30,580 bases of DNA from the NCBI GenBank assembly GCA_041398225.1, contig JAWKVD010000033.1, positions 1 through 30,580 of the forward strand. The letters run 5' to 3'. Source of the stretch: JAWKVD01 sp041398225 (GTDB lineage: Bacteria > Pseudomonadota > Alphaproteobacteria > Caulobacterales > Hyphomonadaceae). Made by a program: the position numbers and the translations under genes. The first letter of the stretch is position 1. Each line of letters begins with the position of its first letter. The notes beneath the pieces are model-generated. The model made no database searches, had not been told where the DNA came from, and saw nothing but the letters and a program-made list of their open reading frames with translations. This document shows, in pieces, positions 1 through 7,578 of the stretch.

Positions 1-206
1 ATAGGTCGCACGGCTTGAACTCTCGGCGAACGCAAACCGTCGCTTCGACTGGACGCCACGAACGCTATGAGCAACGCTGTATTGACGGCGATCGACCCAA
101 GCAATGCTCCAACCGGAAACCGCGCATTCAGCGCCGTCCAGCCGCGCAACCAGCCGCCAACACCCCTCCCCAACGGCGCCATCCCAAGCAGCGCCATGAG
201 GCGCAC
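1..206 (-). CDS. Unidentified membrane protein, N-terminal part (cut by window edge)
   Basis: An open frame runs leftwards off the window edge without a stop. It can start at GTG (204-206) or at ATG (195-197); an AAGG-type ribosome site (GACAAGGCAG) sits just before the GTG. About 65 residues are visible. They are glycine- and tryptophan-rich at first (GRGVGGWLRGW), followed by one likely membrane segment (VGALLGSIAVNTALLIAFV) and then a basic, polar stretch. It begins 39 bases after the ClpP-family gene stops and on the same strand, so it may be the next gene of that operon. I do not recognise the family. Only the N-terminus can be seen, and a chance open frame in GC-rich DNA is not excluded. 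Confidence 0.4.
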   Translation of the reverse strand, partial: MRLMALLGMAPLGRGVGGWLRGWTALNARFPVGALLGSIAVNTALLIAFVASSRSDGLRSPRVQAVRP

Positions 207-245
207 CTGCCTTGTCCCACACAGACCCCGCGAGCAATGCGGCGC

Positions 246-848
246 CTACATCACCTCTTTCCAGGAGGTGACAATCTTGCCGACCAAACCGTAGGCCTTC
301 GCCTCCTCCGCGGACATCCAGTGGTCACGCTCGGTGTCCCCCTTGATGCGATCCAGCGGCTGGCCCGTGGCCTCGGCGAATATCTTGTTCAGGCGCTCAC
401 GCATCCGGATGATCTCGCGCGCCTGGATTTCAACGTCGGAGGCCTGTCCGCCGACACCGCCACGCGGCTCGTGCAGCAGGAAACGGGTGTTTGGCAGCGC
501 AAACCGGTTTTCGAGCTTGCCGGCCGAATAGATGAGCGCACCGGCAGAAGCGCACCACCCGGTACCAAGAATCCGGACCGGAGCCCGGACGAACTTGATC
601 ATGTCGTGGATCATATCGCCACTTTCGACATGGCCGCCGGGCGACGACAGCACCAAAAGAATCGGCTTGTCGCTGACCGCCGAGTAGGCGAGCAGCTGGG
701 CGCAGACCGACTTGGCCTGTTTGTCGTTAATATCGCCAGTCAAAAGAACGGTGCGAGCGTCAAAAAGCGCCTTTTCCATCAAGGATGAAGGCGATTCGCC
801 CTTCTTGGCGGCTTCACCTTCGTCTTCATCGTCCAGTCGAAACGTCAT
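246..848 (-). CDS. ClpP-family serine protease (ATP-dependent Clp protease proteolytic subunit paralogue)
   Basis: ClpP-type peptidases form barrel-shaped chambers that degrade proteins fed by AAA+ unfoldases. This 200-residue protein has the full triad with ClpP spacing: Ser101 in CASAGAL, His126 in LLHEP and Asp175 in the DTERD motif ahead of MSAEEAKAYGLV. The gap lengths 25 and 49 equal those of E. coli ClpP. The oligomer-forming GG after LSSP is present. The N-terminus differs from canonical ClpP: it is acidic (RLDDEDEGE) and lacks the usual leader and axial-loop sequence. I chose ATG 848 because GGGAG lies eight bases upstream; an in-frame start at 902 would overlap apt. The gene follows apt by 50 bases and has no clpX or clpA beside it, which suggests a second ClpP rather than the housekeeping copy. 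Family assignment is firm; the partner ATPase is unknown. Confidence 0.88.
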   Translation of the reverse strand: MTFRLDDEDEGEAAKKGESPSSLMEKALFDARTVLLTGDINDKQAKSVCAQLLAYSAVSDKPILLVLSSPGGHVESGDMIHDMIKFVRAPVRILGTGWCASAGALIYSAGKLENRFALPNTRFLLHEPRGGVGGQASDVEIQAREIIRMRERLNKIFAEATGQPLDRIKGDTERDHWMSAEEAKAYGLVGKIVTSWKEVM

Positions 849-898
849 GGCGGCTCCCAATTGTCTGGCGCAATAGGTGGCCGCTCGCCCGCTCCGGG

Positions 899-1426
899 TC
901 AATGCCCGCCGAACCAGGTTAGGAAGGTGGGTTCCACCCCGTATTCCGACAGCCGGCTATCGCCTTTCAGCTCCGGAAGGCACACCACAAACGCGGCCCC
1001 GATGACTTTCGCCCCCACCTTCTGCAGTAGCTTAACGGCCGCAATGGCGGTTCCACCCGTTGCGATCAGGTCATCCACAAGCAGCACCCGCTCCCCCGGC
1101 GCGACGGCGTCAGCATGCATCTCCATGGCGTCGACACCGTACTCCAGCTCATAGCTCTCCGTGATAACGGCGTGAGGGAGCTTGCCCTTCTTGCGCAGCG
1201 GCACGAACCCGGCCGATAGCTGGTGCGCGACAGCCCCGCCCAGAATGAAGCCTCGAGCCTCGATCCCGGCGACCTTGTCGATCTTCATTCCCGCGAACGG
1301 CTGCACCAGCTCGTCCACCGCCTGACGAAAGGCGCGTGGATCGGCCAGAAGCGTCGTCACATCCCGGAACAGAATACCCGGCTTCGGATAGTCCGGTATC
1401 GTACGGATGGCGTCTTTCAGCTCCAT
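899..1426 (-). CDS. apt: Adenine phosphoribosyltransferase
   Basis: Apt converts adenine plus PRPP to AMP in cytoplasmic purine salvage. The 175-residue protein is full length for the family. Near the N-terminus it has IPDYPKPGILFRDVT, the typical Apt opening. The substrate-pocket stretch IEARGFILG lies at about residues 55-63. The PRPP-binding loop VLLVDDLIATGGTA lies at 114-127. A GGGAAG ribosome site stands nine bases before the ATG. It lies upstream of the ClpP-family gene on the same strand, with a 50-base gap, and downstream of the GST gene with a 56-base gap, so the three may be co-transcribed. Nothing looks damaged. Confidence 0.96.
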   Translation of the reverse strand: MELKDAIRTIPDYPKPGILFRDVTTLLADPRAFRQAVDELVQPFAGMKIDKVAGIEARGFILGGAVAHQLSAGFVPLRKKGKLPHAVITESYELEYGVDAMEMHADAVAPGERVLLVDDLIATGGTAIAAVKLLQKVGAKVIGAAFVVCLPELKGDSRLSEYGVEPTFLTWFGGH

Positions 1427-1482
1427 CGAAGATCTTCCCGTGCGGACGCGAGTTTGGGAGAGGAAATCACCAGTTGAAGGGT

Positions 1483-2139
1483 CTAGGCAATGTCGGATCG
1501 CGGCAGTGTCCGCGTTTCAGCCATAGCGCCCTGGATCCAGTCAGCGACATGTGCGTCAGACATCACCGTGTTGACATACCCGTCGGCGGCCTCGGACCGC
1601 GGAATGCCGTACGTGACGAACCGCGTGACGACCGGTGCATACATGGCGTCAACTACAGTGAAACGGCCGAACAGATAGGGGCCGCCCGACGCCTCAAGGC
1701 AGGCGGACCAGAATCTGTCGATCTCAGCAGCATCTTCGCGAGCCGCCTCCGACATCCGCGACGAATCCGTACGCCGGCGAATGTTCATGGGGCAATCACG
1801 CCGCAGAGCCGTGAACCCCGCGTGCATCATGGCGGAACCGAACCGCGCCATAGCGCGCGCCTGAGAGCCCGGCGGACCGTCTGGCCACAACTGTGGAGAA
1901 AGCTCCGCGGCCCACTCACAGATCGCAAGGCTTTCGGCGATCACCACGCCCGCCCCAAGCTCCAACGCCGGAACGCGCCCCGTGGGCGAGATGGCGCCAA
2001 AGGCCGGCGGCCCGGAATGAACCTCCGGCAAGTCATGCCGGATCTCGTCGAAAGATATGCCGCCATGGCGCAGCGCCAGCCAGGGCCGCATCGACCAGCT
2101 GGAATAATTCTTGTCGCCAATGTGCAGACGCACAGTCAT
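1483..2139 (-). CDS. Glutathione S-transferase family protein
   Basis: The protein has 218 residues, the normal size for a cytosolic GST, with a thioredoxin-like N-terminal half and a helical C-terminal half. Visible landmarks are NYSSWSMRPW near the N-terminus, where the catalytic Ser/Tyr region lies, the cis-proline in GRVPAL (Pro57), and Glu69-Ser70 in IAESLAI, which in this family binds the gamma-glutamyl part of glutathione. The C-terminal domain contains FTVVDAMYAPV, matching the GST helix N-capping region. I chose ATG 2139 because GGGAG lies upstream and homology begins at TVRLHIGDKNYSSW; an open frame extends further to 2232 but reads as non-coding. Its substrate cannot be told from sequence. 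Divergent from the symporter gene at 2305. Confidence 0.9.
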   Translation of the reverse strand: MTVRLHIGDKNYSSWSMRPWLALRHGGISFDEIRHDLPEVHSGPPAFGAISPTGRVPALELGAGVVIAESLAICEWAAELSPQLWPDGPPGSQARAMARFGSAMMHAGFTALRRDCPMNIRRRTDSSRMSEAAREDAAEIDRFWSACLEASGGPYLFGRFTVVDAMYAPVVTRFVTYGIPRSEAADGYVNTVMSDAHVADWIQGAMAETRTLPRSDIA

Positions 2140-2304
2140 CGCAACGTTCTCCCGCCAACACCTACCGCCGGCCCAGCCGGCATCTTGTCGTTGACCACTA
2201 TGCATCCATAGGCACAACGCATGCGCACGCAAGCGCTCCTCGCCGCTCGCTTGACGCCAAGGGAGGTACGCATAGGCTCGCCCGATTGTTGATGGGAGCT
2301 GTAT

Positions 2305-3606
2305 ATGGGCGGCTGGTTCAAGATCACGCTCTGGAAGCGTGTGCTTCTGGGTTTGGTGATCGGCGCAGGTATCGGACTCGGACTGCGCTACGGCCTTGGC
2401 GTCGAGCAGGGTTCAGCCATTTCGACAACCTGGTTCAAGCCGGTCGGCGACGCGTTCATCAACCTCATCCGGATGCTTGTCGTCCCTCTGATCTTCACGA
2501 CGCTGGTGTCCGGCGTGACGGCCATGGGAGACCCCAAACGGTTGGGGTCTCTGGGCGGAAGCGCCATTGGCCTTTACCTCGTCACCACATGGATAGCGGT
2601 CGCGCTTGGCCTGTTGCTTGGCGTTCTGATCCAGCCTGGCGCCGGCTTTGACCCCTCCGCGCTTTCCGCGACCGATCTGCAAGCCGCCCGCGATCGCCTC
2701 GGTGCGAACGATCAGACCCAAGGTCTCGTCGAACGACTATTGGCGATCATCCCGACCAATCCGGTCGCCGCAATGGCGGATGGCGACGTTCTGCAGATCA
2801 TCTTCTTCGCGGTTCTGACCGGCGTTGGCTGTCTGCTGGCGCGCGACGCCGGACGTCCCATCGCATCAGCTATCGAAAGCGCTGCGGAAGTCGTGATGAA
2901 AATCACCCACCTGGTGATGGAAGTGGCCCCCTTCGGCGTCCTGGCGCTCATGACCTGGGTGATGGCCACACAGGGCTTACAGGTGTTCACCGTCCTCGGG
3001 AAAATGGTTCTTGCGCTTTACGTCGCCTGCATCCTGCACATGCTCATCACCTATGGCGGCCTCATTAAAGGCTTGTGTCGACTGCCGCTGGTGCGGTTCT
3101 TCGGGGGTGGCGGATGCTCAGGCTGTCGCCTTCTCCACCGCTTCAAGCAACGCCACACTGCCTGTCACCATGCGGCCTGCGCTCGGGACAATCTCGGCGT
3201 GTCGCGCACCATCGCTTCTTCTGTTCTGCCGCTGGGCGCGACGATCAACATGGACGGAACGGCGCTCTATCAGGGCCTGATCGCGCTGTTCGCCGCTCAG
3301 GCGTTCGGCATTCCGATGGATCTTGGCGACTACGGCATGGTGATGCTGACCGCCACGCTCGTGTCGATTGGAACGGCCGGCATTCCTTCGGTCAGTCTGT
3401 TTCTCGCCGCCACGACGTTAAGCGTCATCGGCGCGACGCCGGAGCAGACCGTAATCGTCATCGCGATCCTGTTCCCCTTCGATCGACTGCTCGACATGAT
3501 GCGCACTGTCACCAACATCACCGGCGATTCAGCCGTCGCAACGGTGATCGCGAAATGGCAAGGCGAGCTGGACGAGGAGACCTTCAAAGCCAAGGCGAGC
3601 GTCTAG
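2305..3606 (+). CDS. Dicarboxylate/amino acid:cation symporter (SLC1/DAACS family), with two compensating frameshifts
   Basis: This family carries C4-dicarboxylates or acidic amino acids across the inner membrane with protons or sodium. The 433-residue frame has the family's hydrophobic profile, NMDGT in TM7 (315-319), the HP2 region near IGTAGIPS and the C-terminal DRLLDMMRTVTNITGD motif. Between about residues 268 and 291 the reading is unrelated to the family (CRLLHRFKQRHTACHH). The +1 frame over the same bases reads DAQAVAFSTASSNATLPVTM, the expected serine-rich HP1 hairpin. One extra G in the run 3103-3107 and one missing base near 3176-3177 would explain it. No stop codon is created. 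Either the assembly has two errors or the transporter has lost part of its binding site. GGGAG precedes the ATG. Confidence 0.85.
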   Translation: MGGWFKITLWKRVLLGLVIGAGIGLGLRYGLGVEQGSAISTTWFKPVGDAFINLIRMLVVPLIFTTLVSGVTAMGDPKRLGSLGGSAIGLYLVTTWIAVALGLLLGVLIQPGAGFDPSALSATDLQAARDRLGANDQTQGLVERLLAIIPTNPVAAMADGDVLQIIFFAVLTGVGCLLARDAGRPIASAIESAAEVVMKITHLVMEVAPFGVLALMTWVMATQGLQVFTVLGKMVLALYVACILHMLITYGGLIKGLCRLPLVRFFGGGGCSGCRLLHRFKQRHTACHHAACARDNLGVSRTIASSVLPLGATINMDGTALYQGLIALFAAQAFGIPMDLGDYGMVMLTATLVSIGTAGIPSVSLFLAATTLSVIGATPEQTVIVIAILFPFDRLLDMMRTVTNITGDSAVATVIAKWQGELDEETFKAKASV

Positions 3607-3798
3607 CCGCTCGCAAAGTCGACCTTCTCAAGCCACCGACGGTTGCGTCTACGCGCGCTTGGCCCGACCGAACCAAGGGCCCAAGCAGAGGACGAACGCG
3701 CCCACAGGACCCAGCCCTCAATTGCCGGCGGCGGCAATCCCAGGCGAACACGTCGTCACAGATACCGAAGCGAAATCAGTTCCACCGGAAACAAAAAC

Positions 3799-3844
3799 GG
3801 CTGGAACCCGAATTGCCGACAGCCCAGCGGCACGGGTTCCAGCC
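3799..3844 (-). terminator. Intrinsic terminator of the petABC operon
   Basis: A perfect 12-base inverted repeat (3799-3810 GGCTGGAACCCG and 3833-3844 CGGGTTCCAGCC) encloses a second 5-base stem (3814-3818 with 3828-3832). Read on the minus strand it follows the petC stop by about 50 bases, and the hairpin is followed by GTTTTTGTTTC, a U-rich tail. On the plus strand the tail is not U-rich, so it mainly serves petC. It sits between the convergent symporter and petC genes. Confidence 0.82.
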
Positions 3845-3860
3845 TACGCCCGAAGGCGTA
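3845..3860 (-). other. UUCG-tetraloop hairpin abutting the petC terminator
   Basis: The bases form a 6-base-pair stem. On the minus strand it reads TACGCC-TTCG-GGCGTA, which is a C(UUCG)G tetraloop, an exceptionally stable RNA loop type. It lies directly next to the terminator stem with no spacer, so the two could stack. Its likely role is to protect the 3' end of petABC mRNA or help RNA polymerase pause; this is inference. Confidence 0.55.
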
Positions 3861-3894
3861 TTCCCAACAAACGCTTCGAATAAACCGAAGTCGC

Positions 3895-4803
3895 CTAGTG
3901 TTCGACTTTGCGCCAGATGTGGCGGTACGAGGCGTAGACCACGATCGCCGCGAGGATCAGATAGGCCAGAACCGAGAAGCCCAGTTGCTTGCGCGCACCG
4001 GCCTTCGGATCGCCAGCCCAATCGAGGAAGGTGGCGACGTCCTGAGCCATCTGGTCGATGGTGGCCTCTGTCCCGTCCTCATACTCGACCTGACCATCGG
4101 TGATCAGCGGGGGCGACATCGCAAGGAAACCGCCCGGAGGAGCGTTGCGCGGATCACCCGTCCAGTTCGGCTTGGTGTCGCCGCCGGAGAAGTAGGCGTT
4201 GTAGTGCTGCCCCGGATTGACCGTGAGACCTTGCGGCGGTTCGACGAAGCCCGTCAGCAGCGAATAGACGTAGCTGGCCCCGCCATGGCGCGCCTTCGTG
4301 ATGACCGACAGATCGGGCGGGATGGCGCCGCCATTAGAGCCGCGAGCAGCGCCCACATTGGCGTAGGGGCTCGGGAAAGCATCCTTCGGTGTGCGGGGCA
4401 CATCGTTCATGTCGCCCGTGTCCTGGTCCATTTCCGGGATCAGGTACTCGGCGGCGATCTTCTTCACGGCCGGATTGTCGTTCGGGTTCGGGTACTGTTC
4501 GTCGTAGAAAGGCCCGCCCTTCTGCCCAAGATTCCGGAAGGACAGCAGCTTCATGCCGTGGCACGACGCGCAGACCTCTTTGTAGACCTTGTAGCCACGC
4601 TGGAGCGCGCCACGGTCGTGATCGCCGAAGGGACCTTCGAACGACCAACCGCCCGCAGGCTCCTTGAGATGGTGTCCGCCGGCGGCGTGTTCGCCTTCAG
4701 CGGCTGCGCCGTGTTCCTGCGCGATCACCGTCGGAGCCATGACCGCCAGCGATCCGGCGAGTGCGCTGATGACGCCGACAGTTGCGAGCTTGATGAGTCG
4801 CAT
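3895..4803 (-). CDS. petC: Cytochrome c1 of the bc1 complex
   Basis: Cytochrome c1 takes electrons from the Rieske protein and passes them to cytochrome c on the periplasmic side. The 302-residue protein starts with a signal sequence (SALAGSLAVMAPTVIAQ, cut after about residue 28). It then has a His-rich linker (HGAAAEGEHAAGGHH) and the c-type haem site CASCH (78-82). The axial methionine is Met229 in GGFLAMSPPL, and a C-terminal membrane anchor lies at about 275-293 with the basic end HIWRKVEH. I chose ATG 4803 because AAGGAG lies seven bases upstream; a longer in-frame reading is arginine-rich and overlaps petB. It is the third gene of petA-petB-petC, ten bases after petB. The gene is intact. 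Confidence 0.97.
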   Translation of the reverse strand: MRLIKLATVGVISALAGSLAVMAPTVIAQEHGAAAEGEHAAGGHHLKEPAGGWSFEGPFGDHDRGALQRGYKVYKEVCASCHGMKLLSFRNLGQKGGPFYDEQYPNPNDNPAVKKIAAEYLIPEMDQDTGDMNDVPRTPKDAFPSPYANVGAARGSNGGAIPPDLSVITKARHGGASYVYSLLTGFVEPPQGLTVNPGQHYNAYFSGGDTKPNWTGDPRNAPPGGFLAMSPPLITDGQVEYEDGTEATIDQMAQDVATFLDWAGDPKAGARKQLGFSVLAYLILAAIVVYASYRHIWRKVEH

Positions 4804-4813
4804 GGGGCTCTCC

Positions 4814-6271
4814 TTACTCGGCCGGCTGCGCAGCGGGATTGACCGCGGCGGGCGGCGCCTTCGGCGCCTTCTTGTGAACGCTGTCCGCAATCGAGGCGGG
4901 GCGAGGCTTGGGCTTCTCGATGATGCCGAGCAGCGGCATCAGGACCAGGAAGTAGGCGAAATAGAACGCGGTCAGGATCCAGGAGAGATAGAGCCACTTG
5001 AAGCCCGAGGTCTTGATCTCGATGGTCGCACCTGCCGAAGCTGGCAGACCGGCGACCTGCTGACGAGCCTCCTCGAAACTGGCGAAGAAGGCGCTCTGCG
5101 CATCGCCGTTCGTGTCGGTGTAGTTCACCGCCAGCTGGTCGGGTCCGAACTTGAACAGAAGGTCGTCGGGATTGTTGGCGCCGCAGCAGCCGAGCAGCAC
5201 GCAGACGATCATGAACAGCACAAACGCCCACTTCGCCAACGGGCGATAGCGCATCGAACGCACCTTGGACGTATCCAGCCAGGGCAACACGAAGAGCACG
5301 GCGATAGAGCCGAACATCGCAAGCACGCCCAGAAGCTTCGCCGTCAGCGGACCGATATCGAACGTGATCGCACGAAGGATCGCGTAGAAGGGCAGCAGAT
5401 ACCATTCAGGCACGATATGCGCCGGCGTTTGCAGCGGGTTCGCCTCGATCGAGTTGTCCGCATGGCCCAGCGCATTCGGGAAGTAGAAGACGAATGAAGC
5501 GAACAGGATCAGGAAGAGGATGATCGCGAAGCCGTCCTTCACCGTGTAGTACGGGTGGAACGGAACAGTGTCCTTCTTCACGTCTTTCACCGGCACACCG
5601 GTCGGGTTTCCGTTGCCAACCTGGTGGAACGCCCAGATGTGCAGGATCACGACCCCGGCGATCACGAACGGCAGCAGGTAGTGCAGCGAGAAGAACCGGT
5701 TGAGCGTCGGATCGCCGATCGACGGACCGCCCATCAGGTAAGTCTTGATGCTGTCGCCAACGAGCGGAATAGCGCCAAGGATGTTGGTGATCACGTTCGC
5801 GCCGTGCAGGGACATCTGCCCCCAAGGCAGAACGTAGCCCATGAACGCAGTCCCCATCATCAGCAGGTAGATGATGACGCCAAGAATCCACGCGATTTCG
5901 CGCGGTGCCTTGTACGAGCCGTAGTACATGCCGCGGAAGATGTGGACATAAACGGCGAGGAAGAACATCGACGCGCCGTTGGCGTGAATGTTCCGGACCA
6001 GCCACCCAAAGTCGACGTCTCGCATAATGCGTTCGACGCTCGCGAACGCCCCCTCGGTCGTGGCCACATAGTGCATGGCCAAAACCACGCCGGTGACGAT
6101 CTGCGTAAGCAGACAAACCGCCAGGATGCCCCCGAAGGTCCACCAATAGTTGAGGTTCTTCGGCGTCGGGAAATCGACGAAACTGTCATAGGCCAAGCGA
6201 ACGATCGGCAGACGCACGTCGAGCCACTTGGTGAAACCGGTTTTGGGTTCGTAGGTCGAAGGACCGCTCAC
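4814..6271 (-). CDS. petB: Cytochrome b of the bc1 complex
   Basis: Cytochrome b is the membrane core of complex III, with quinol oxidation (Qo) and quinone reduction (Qi) sites. The haem ligands are His96/His110 and His197/His211, each pair 14 apart as usual. The Qo motif PEWY is at 288-291. At 485 residues it is longer than the usual 420-430. The extra length is mainly a polar stretch at about 378-430 between TM helices G and H, plus a Pro/Ala-rich C-terminal tail. The cd1 Qo segment, normally MSFWGAT, reads MSLHGAN here (Leu155, His156, Asn159). The start is GTG 6271, behind AGGGAGAG and 12 bases after petA. Both oddities are in frame, so sequencing error is unlikely. Confidence 0.97.
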   Translation of the reverse strand: MSGPSTYEPKTGFTKWLDVRLPIVRLAYDSFVDFPTPKNLNYWWTFGGILAVCLLTQIVTGVVLAMHYVATTEGAFASVERIMRDVDFGWLVRNIHANGASMFFLAVYVHIFRGMYYGSYKAPREIAWILGVIIYLLMMGTAFMGYVLPWGQMSLHGANVITNILGAIPLVGDSIKTYLMGGPSIGDPTLNRFFSLHYLLPFVIAGVVILHIWAFHQVGNGNPTGVPVKDVKKDTVPFHPYYTVKDGFAIILFLILFASFVFYFPNALGHADNSIEANPLQTPAHIVPEWYLLPFYAILRAITFDIGPLTAKLLGVLAMFGSIAVLFVLPWLDTSKVRSMRYRPLAKWAFVLFMIVCVLLGCCGANNPDDLLFKFGPDQLAVNYTDTNGDAQSAFFASFEEARQQVAGLPASAGATIEIKTSGFKWLYLSWILTAFYFAYFLVLMPLLGIIEKPKPRPASIADSVHKKAPKAPPAAVNPAAQPAE

Positions 6272-6283
6272 GCAGCTCTCCCT

Positions 6284-6865
6284 TTAAAGAGAAATCTTGA
6301 CGATCGTGCCGGACACGTACTCGTAGGTCGGCACACGCAGGTTCAGCGGAGCCGGGCCTTTGCGGATACGGCCGGACGTATCGTAGTGCGAGCCGTGACA
6401 CGGGCAGTACCAGCCGCCAAAGTCGCCGGTATTTCCTTGCGACGGTCCGACCGGAACACAACCAAGGTGCGTGCAGGTGCCCGACGTAATCAGGTATTCA
6501 GGCTTCAGCTGGCCGTCCGGTCCCGGAACAAGACGCTCATCGTCCGTTTGCGGGTCACGCAGACGGGAAATGTCCACGTTGCGGGCTTCTTGAATCTCGG
6601 TCGGCGTCCGGTGGCGCACGAAGAACGGCAGGCCGCCAATCAGGAGCCGGACCTCTCCGCCAAGCGGAACCTTCGAAACATCCACCTCGGCGCTGGAGGC
6701 GGCGCGGGTATCTGCGGCCGGTCCCAGCTGCTGAACGAATGGCCAGGCAAGGGCGAGCACGCCCCCCCCGGCGACCGTCGCCGCCGCAATATGGATGAAA
6801 TCCCGGCGGGTTTCACCCTCAGCCGGGGCGTCTGCAGTCGCACTGTTCGAACCGTGTTCCGCCAC
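6284..6865 (-). CDS. petA: Rieske iron-sulfur subunit of the bc1 complex
   Basis: This subunit carries the 2Fe-2S cluster that accepts the first electron from quinol. The 193-residue reading begins at GTG 6865, which has GGGAG seven bases upstream; a TTG at 6892 would add nine residues without a good ribosome site. It has a twin-arginine signal (Arg20-Arg21 in TRRDFIH), a membrane helix (about 24-43), a flexible hinge (GPAADTRA) and the cluster motifs CTHLGC (131-136) and CPCHGSHY (154-161). All four ligands are present, as are the two disulfide cysteines. It is the first gene of petABC. The gap between it and the divergent trmL gene, about 120 bases, must hold the operon promoter, but I see no convincing -35/-10 pair. 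Confidence 0.95.
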   Translation of the reverse strand: MAEHGSNSATADAPAEGETRRDFIHIAAATVAGGGVLALAWPFVQQLGPAADTRAASSAEVDVSKVPLGGEVRLLIGGLPFFVRHRTPTEIQEARNVDISRLRDPQTDDERLVPGPDGQLKPEYLITSGTCTHLGCVPVGPSQGNTGDFGGWYCPCHGSHYDTSGRIRKGPAPLNLRVPTYEYVSGTIVKISL

Positions 6866-6986
6866 ACGTGACTCCCATGGTAACCGGAGCAATTGACGCC
6901 CTACATACCGAGCGACGTGCCATACGGCGCGTGGCGCGTTGTCGCAAGAATCGTCCCCAAAGCCCTCGGGTGCGGAAGCCTGTAAA

Positions 6987-7475
6987 TTGCGCCTAGCCTT
7001 CTATCAACCCGATATTCCTCAAAACCTGGGGGCGGCCATACGCCTGGCGGCCTGTTTCGGCCTTCCCCTGGACGTCATTGAGCCCTGTGGCTTCCCGTTA
7101 ACGGACCGCGCGTTGAAACGGGCGGCCATGGACTACGCCCCCGCCGGCGGCGTGATCCGCCACGACGGCTGGCGCACCTACCGCGAGAATCTCGCCCAAG
7201 GGCCCAATCGCCGTAGAATCGTCCTTTTTACGACCTCCGGCGCGGTCTCCCTTGATGTCGCGCGCTTCGAACCTGACGATATATTGCTGTTCGGAAGGGA
7301 ATCCGCCGGGGTTCCACAAGAGGTTCATGACGCAGCGGACTTGACCGTCCGAACGCCAATTCATCCCCAGGCCCGCTCGCTAAATGTGGTGACATGCGCG
7401 GCCATCGCGGTCTGGGAAGCGCTGAGGCAGTGCGACGCCCTGCCTCACCCGGATCCGGCGCGGAGGCCGGATTAA
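6987..7475 (+). CDS. trmL: tRNA (cytidine(34)-2'-O)-methyltransferase, TrmL family
   Basis: TrmL methylates the ribose of the wobble base of certain leucine tRNAs. It belongs to the SPOUT fold with a C-terminal knot. The sequence opens with RLAFYQPDIPQNLGAAIRLA, the typical N-terminus. It has IEPCGFPL at about 28-35 and the knot region with LLFGRESAGVP and RSLNVVTCAAIAVWEAL, which form the SAM pocket. I prefer TTG 6987, giving 162 residues, because family homology starts at the next codon and GGAAG lies eight bases upstream. A second TTG at 6939 is possible but adds 16 residues with no family resemblance. It is divergent from petA and has no partner gene on its strand. Confidence 0.88.
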   Translation: MRLAFYQPDIPQNLGAAIRLAACFGLPLDVIEPCGFPLTDRALKRAAMDYAPAGGVIRHDGWRTYRENLAQGPNRRRIVLFTTSGAVSLDVARFEPDDILLFGRESAGVPQEVHDAADLTVRTPIHPQARSLNVVTCAAIAVWEALRQCDALPHPDPARRPD

Positions 7476-7502
7476 GGTCCCCAAAACTGAACCAGAAACG
7501 AA

Positions 7503-7528
7503 GTGCGGCGCCCCTCAGGGCGCCGCAC
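7503..7528 (-). terminator. Hairpin terminator between trmL and the lipoprotein pair
   Basis: A perfect 11-base-pair stem (7503-7513 with 7518-7528) has the loop CTCA. On the minus strand the tail is TTCGTTTCTGG, moderately U-rich; on the plus strand it is not. It lies 27 bases past the trmL stop and 50 bases past the stop of the minus-strand lipoprotein, so it can serve both convergent units. Confidence 0.65.
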
Positions 7529-7578
7529 GCGAGTCTTCATCGCCCAGAAAAAAGGCGAACGTGAGCCGGCGTTTCCGG

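Noticed and set aside
15..788. Plus-strand open frame at the left edge
   Set aside because: It runs antisense to the ClpP-family gene, which has all catalytic residues.
3659..3883. Short plus-strand open frame between the symporter and petC
   Set aside because: It covers the terminator hairpins, has no ribosome site and resembles nothing.
5555..6871. Long open frame on the plus strand opposite petB and petA
   Set aside because: It mirrors the codon bias of two unmistakable genes on the other strand. The protein is Arg/His/Asp-rich without any domain.
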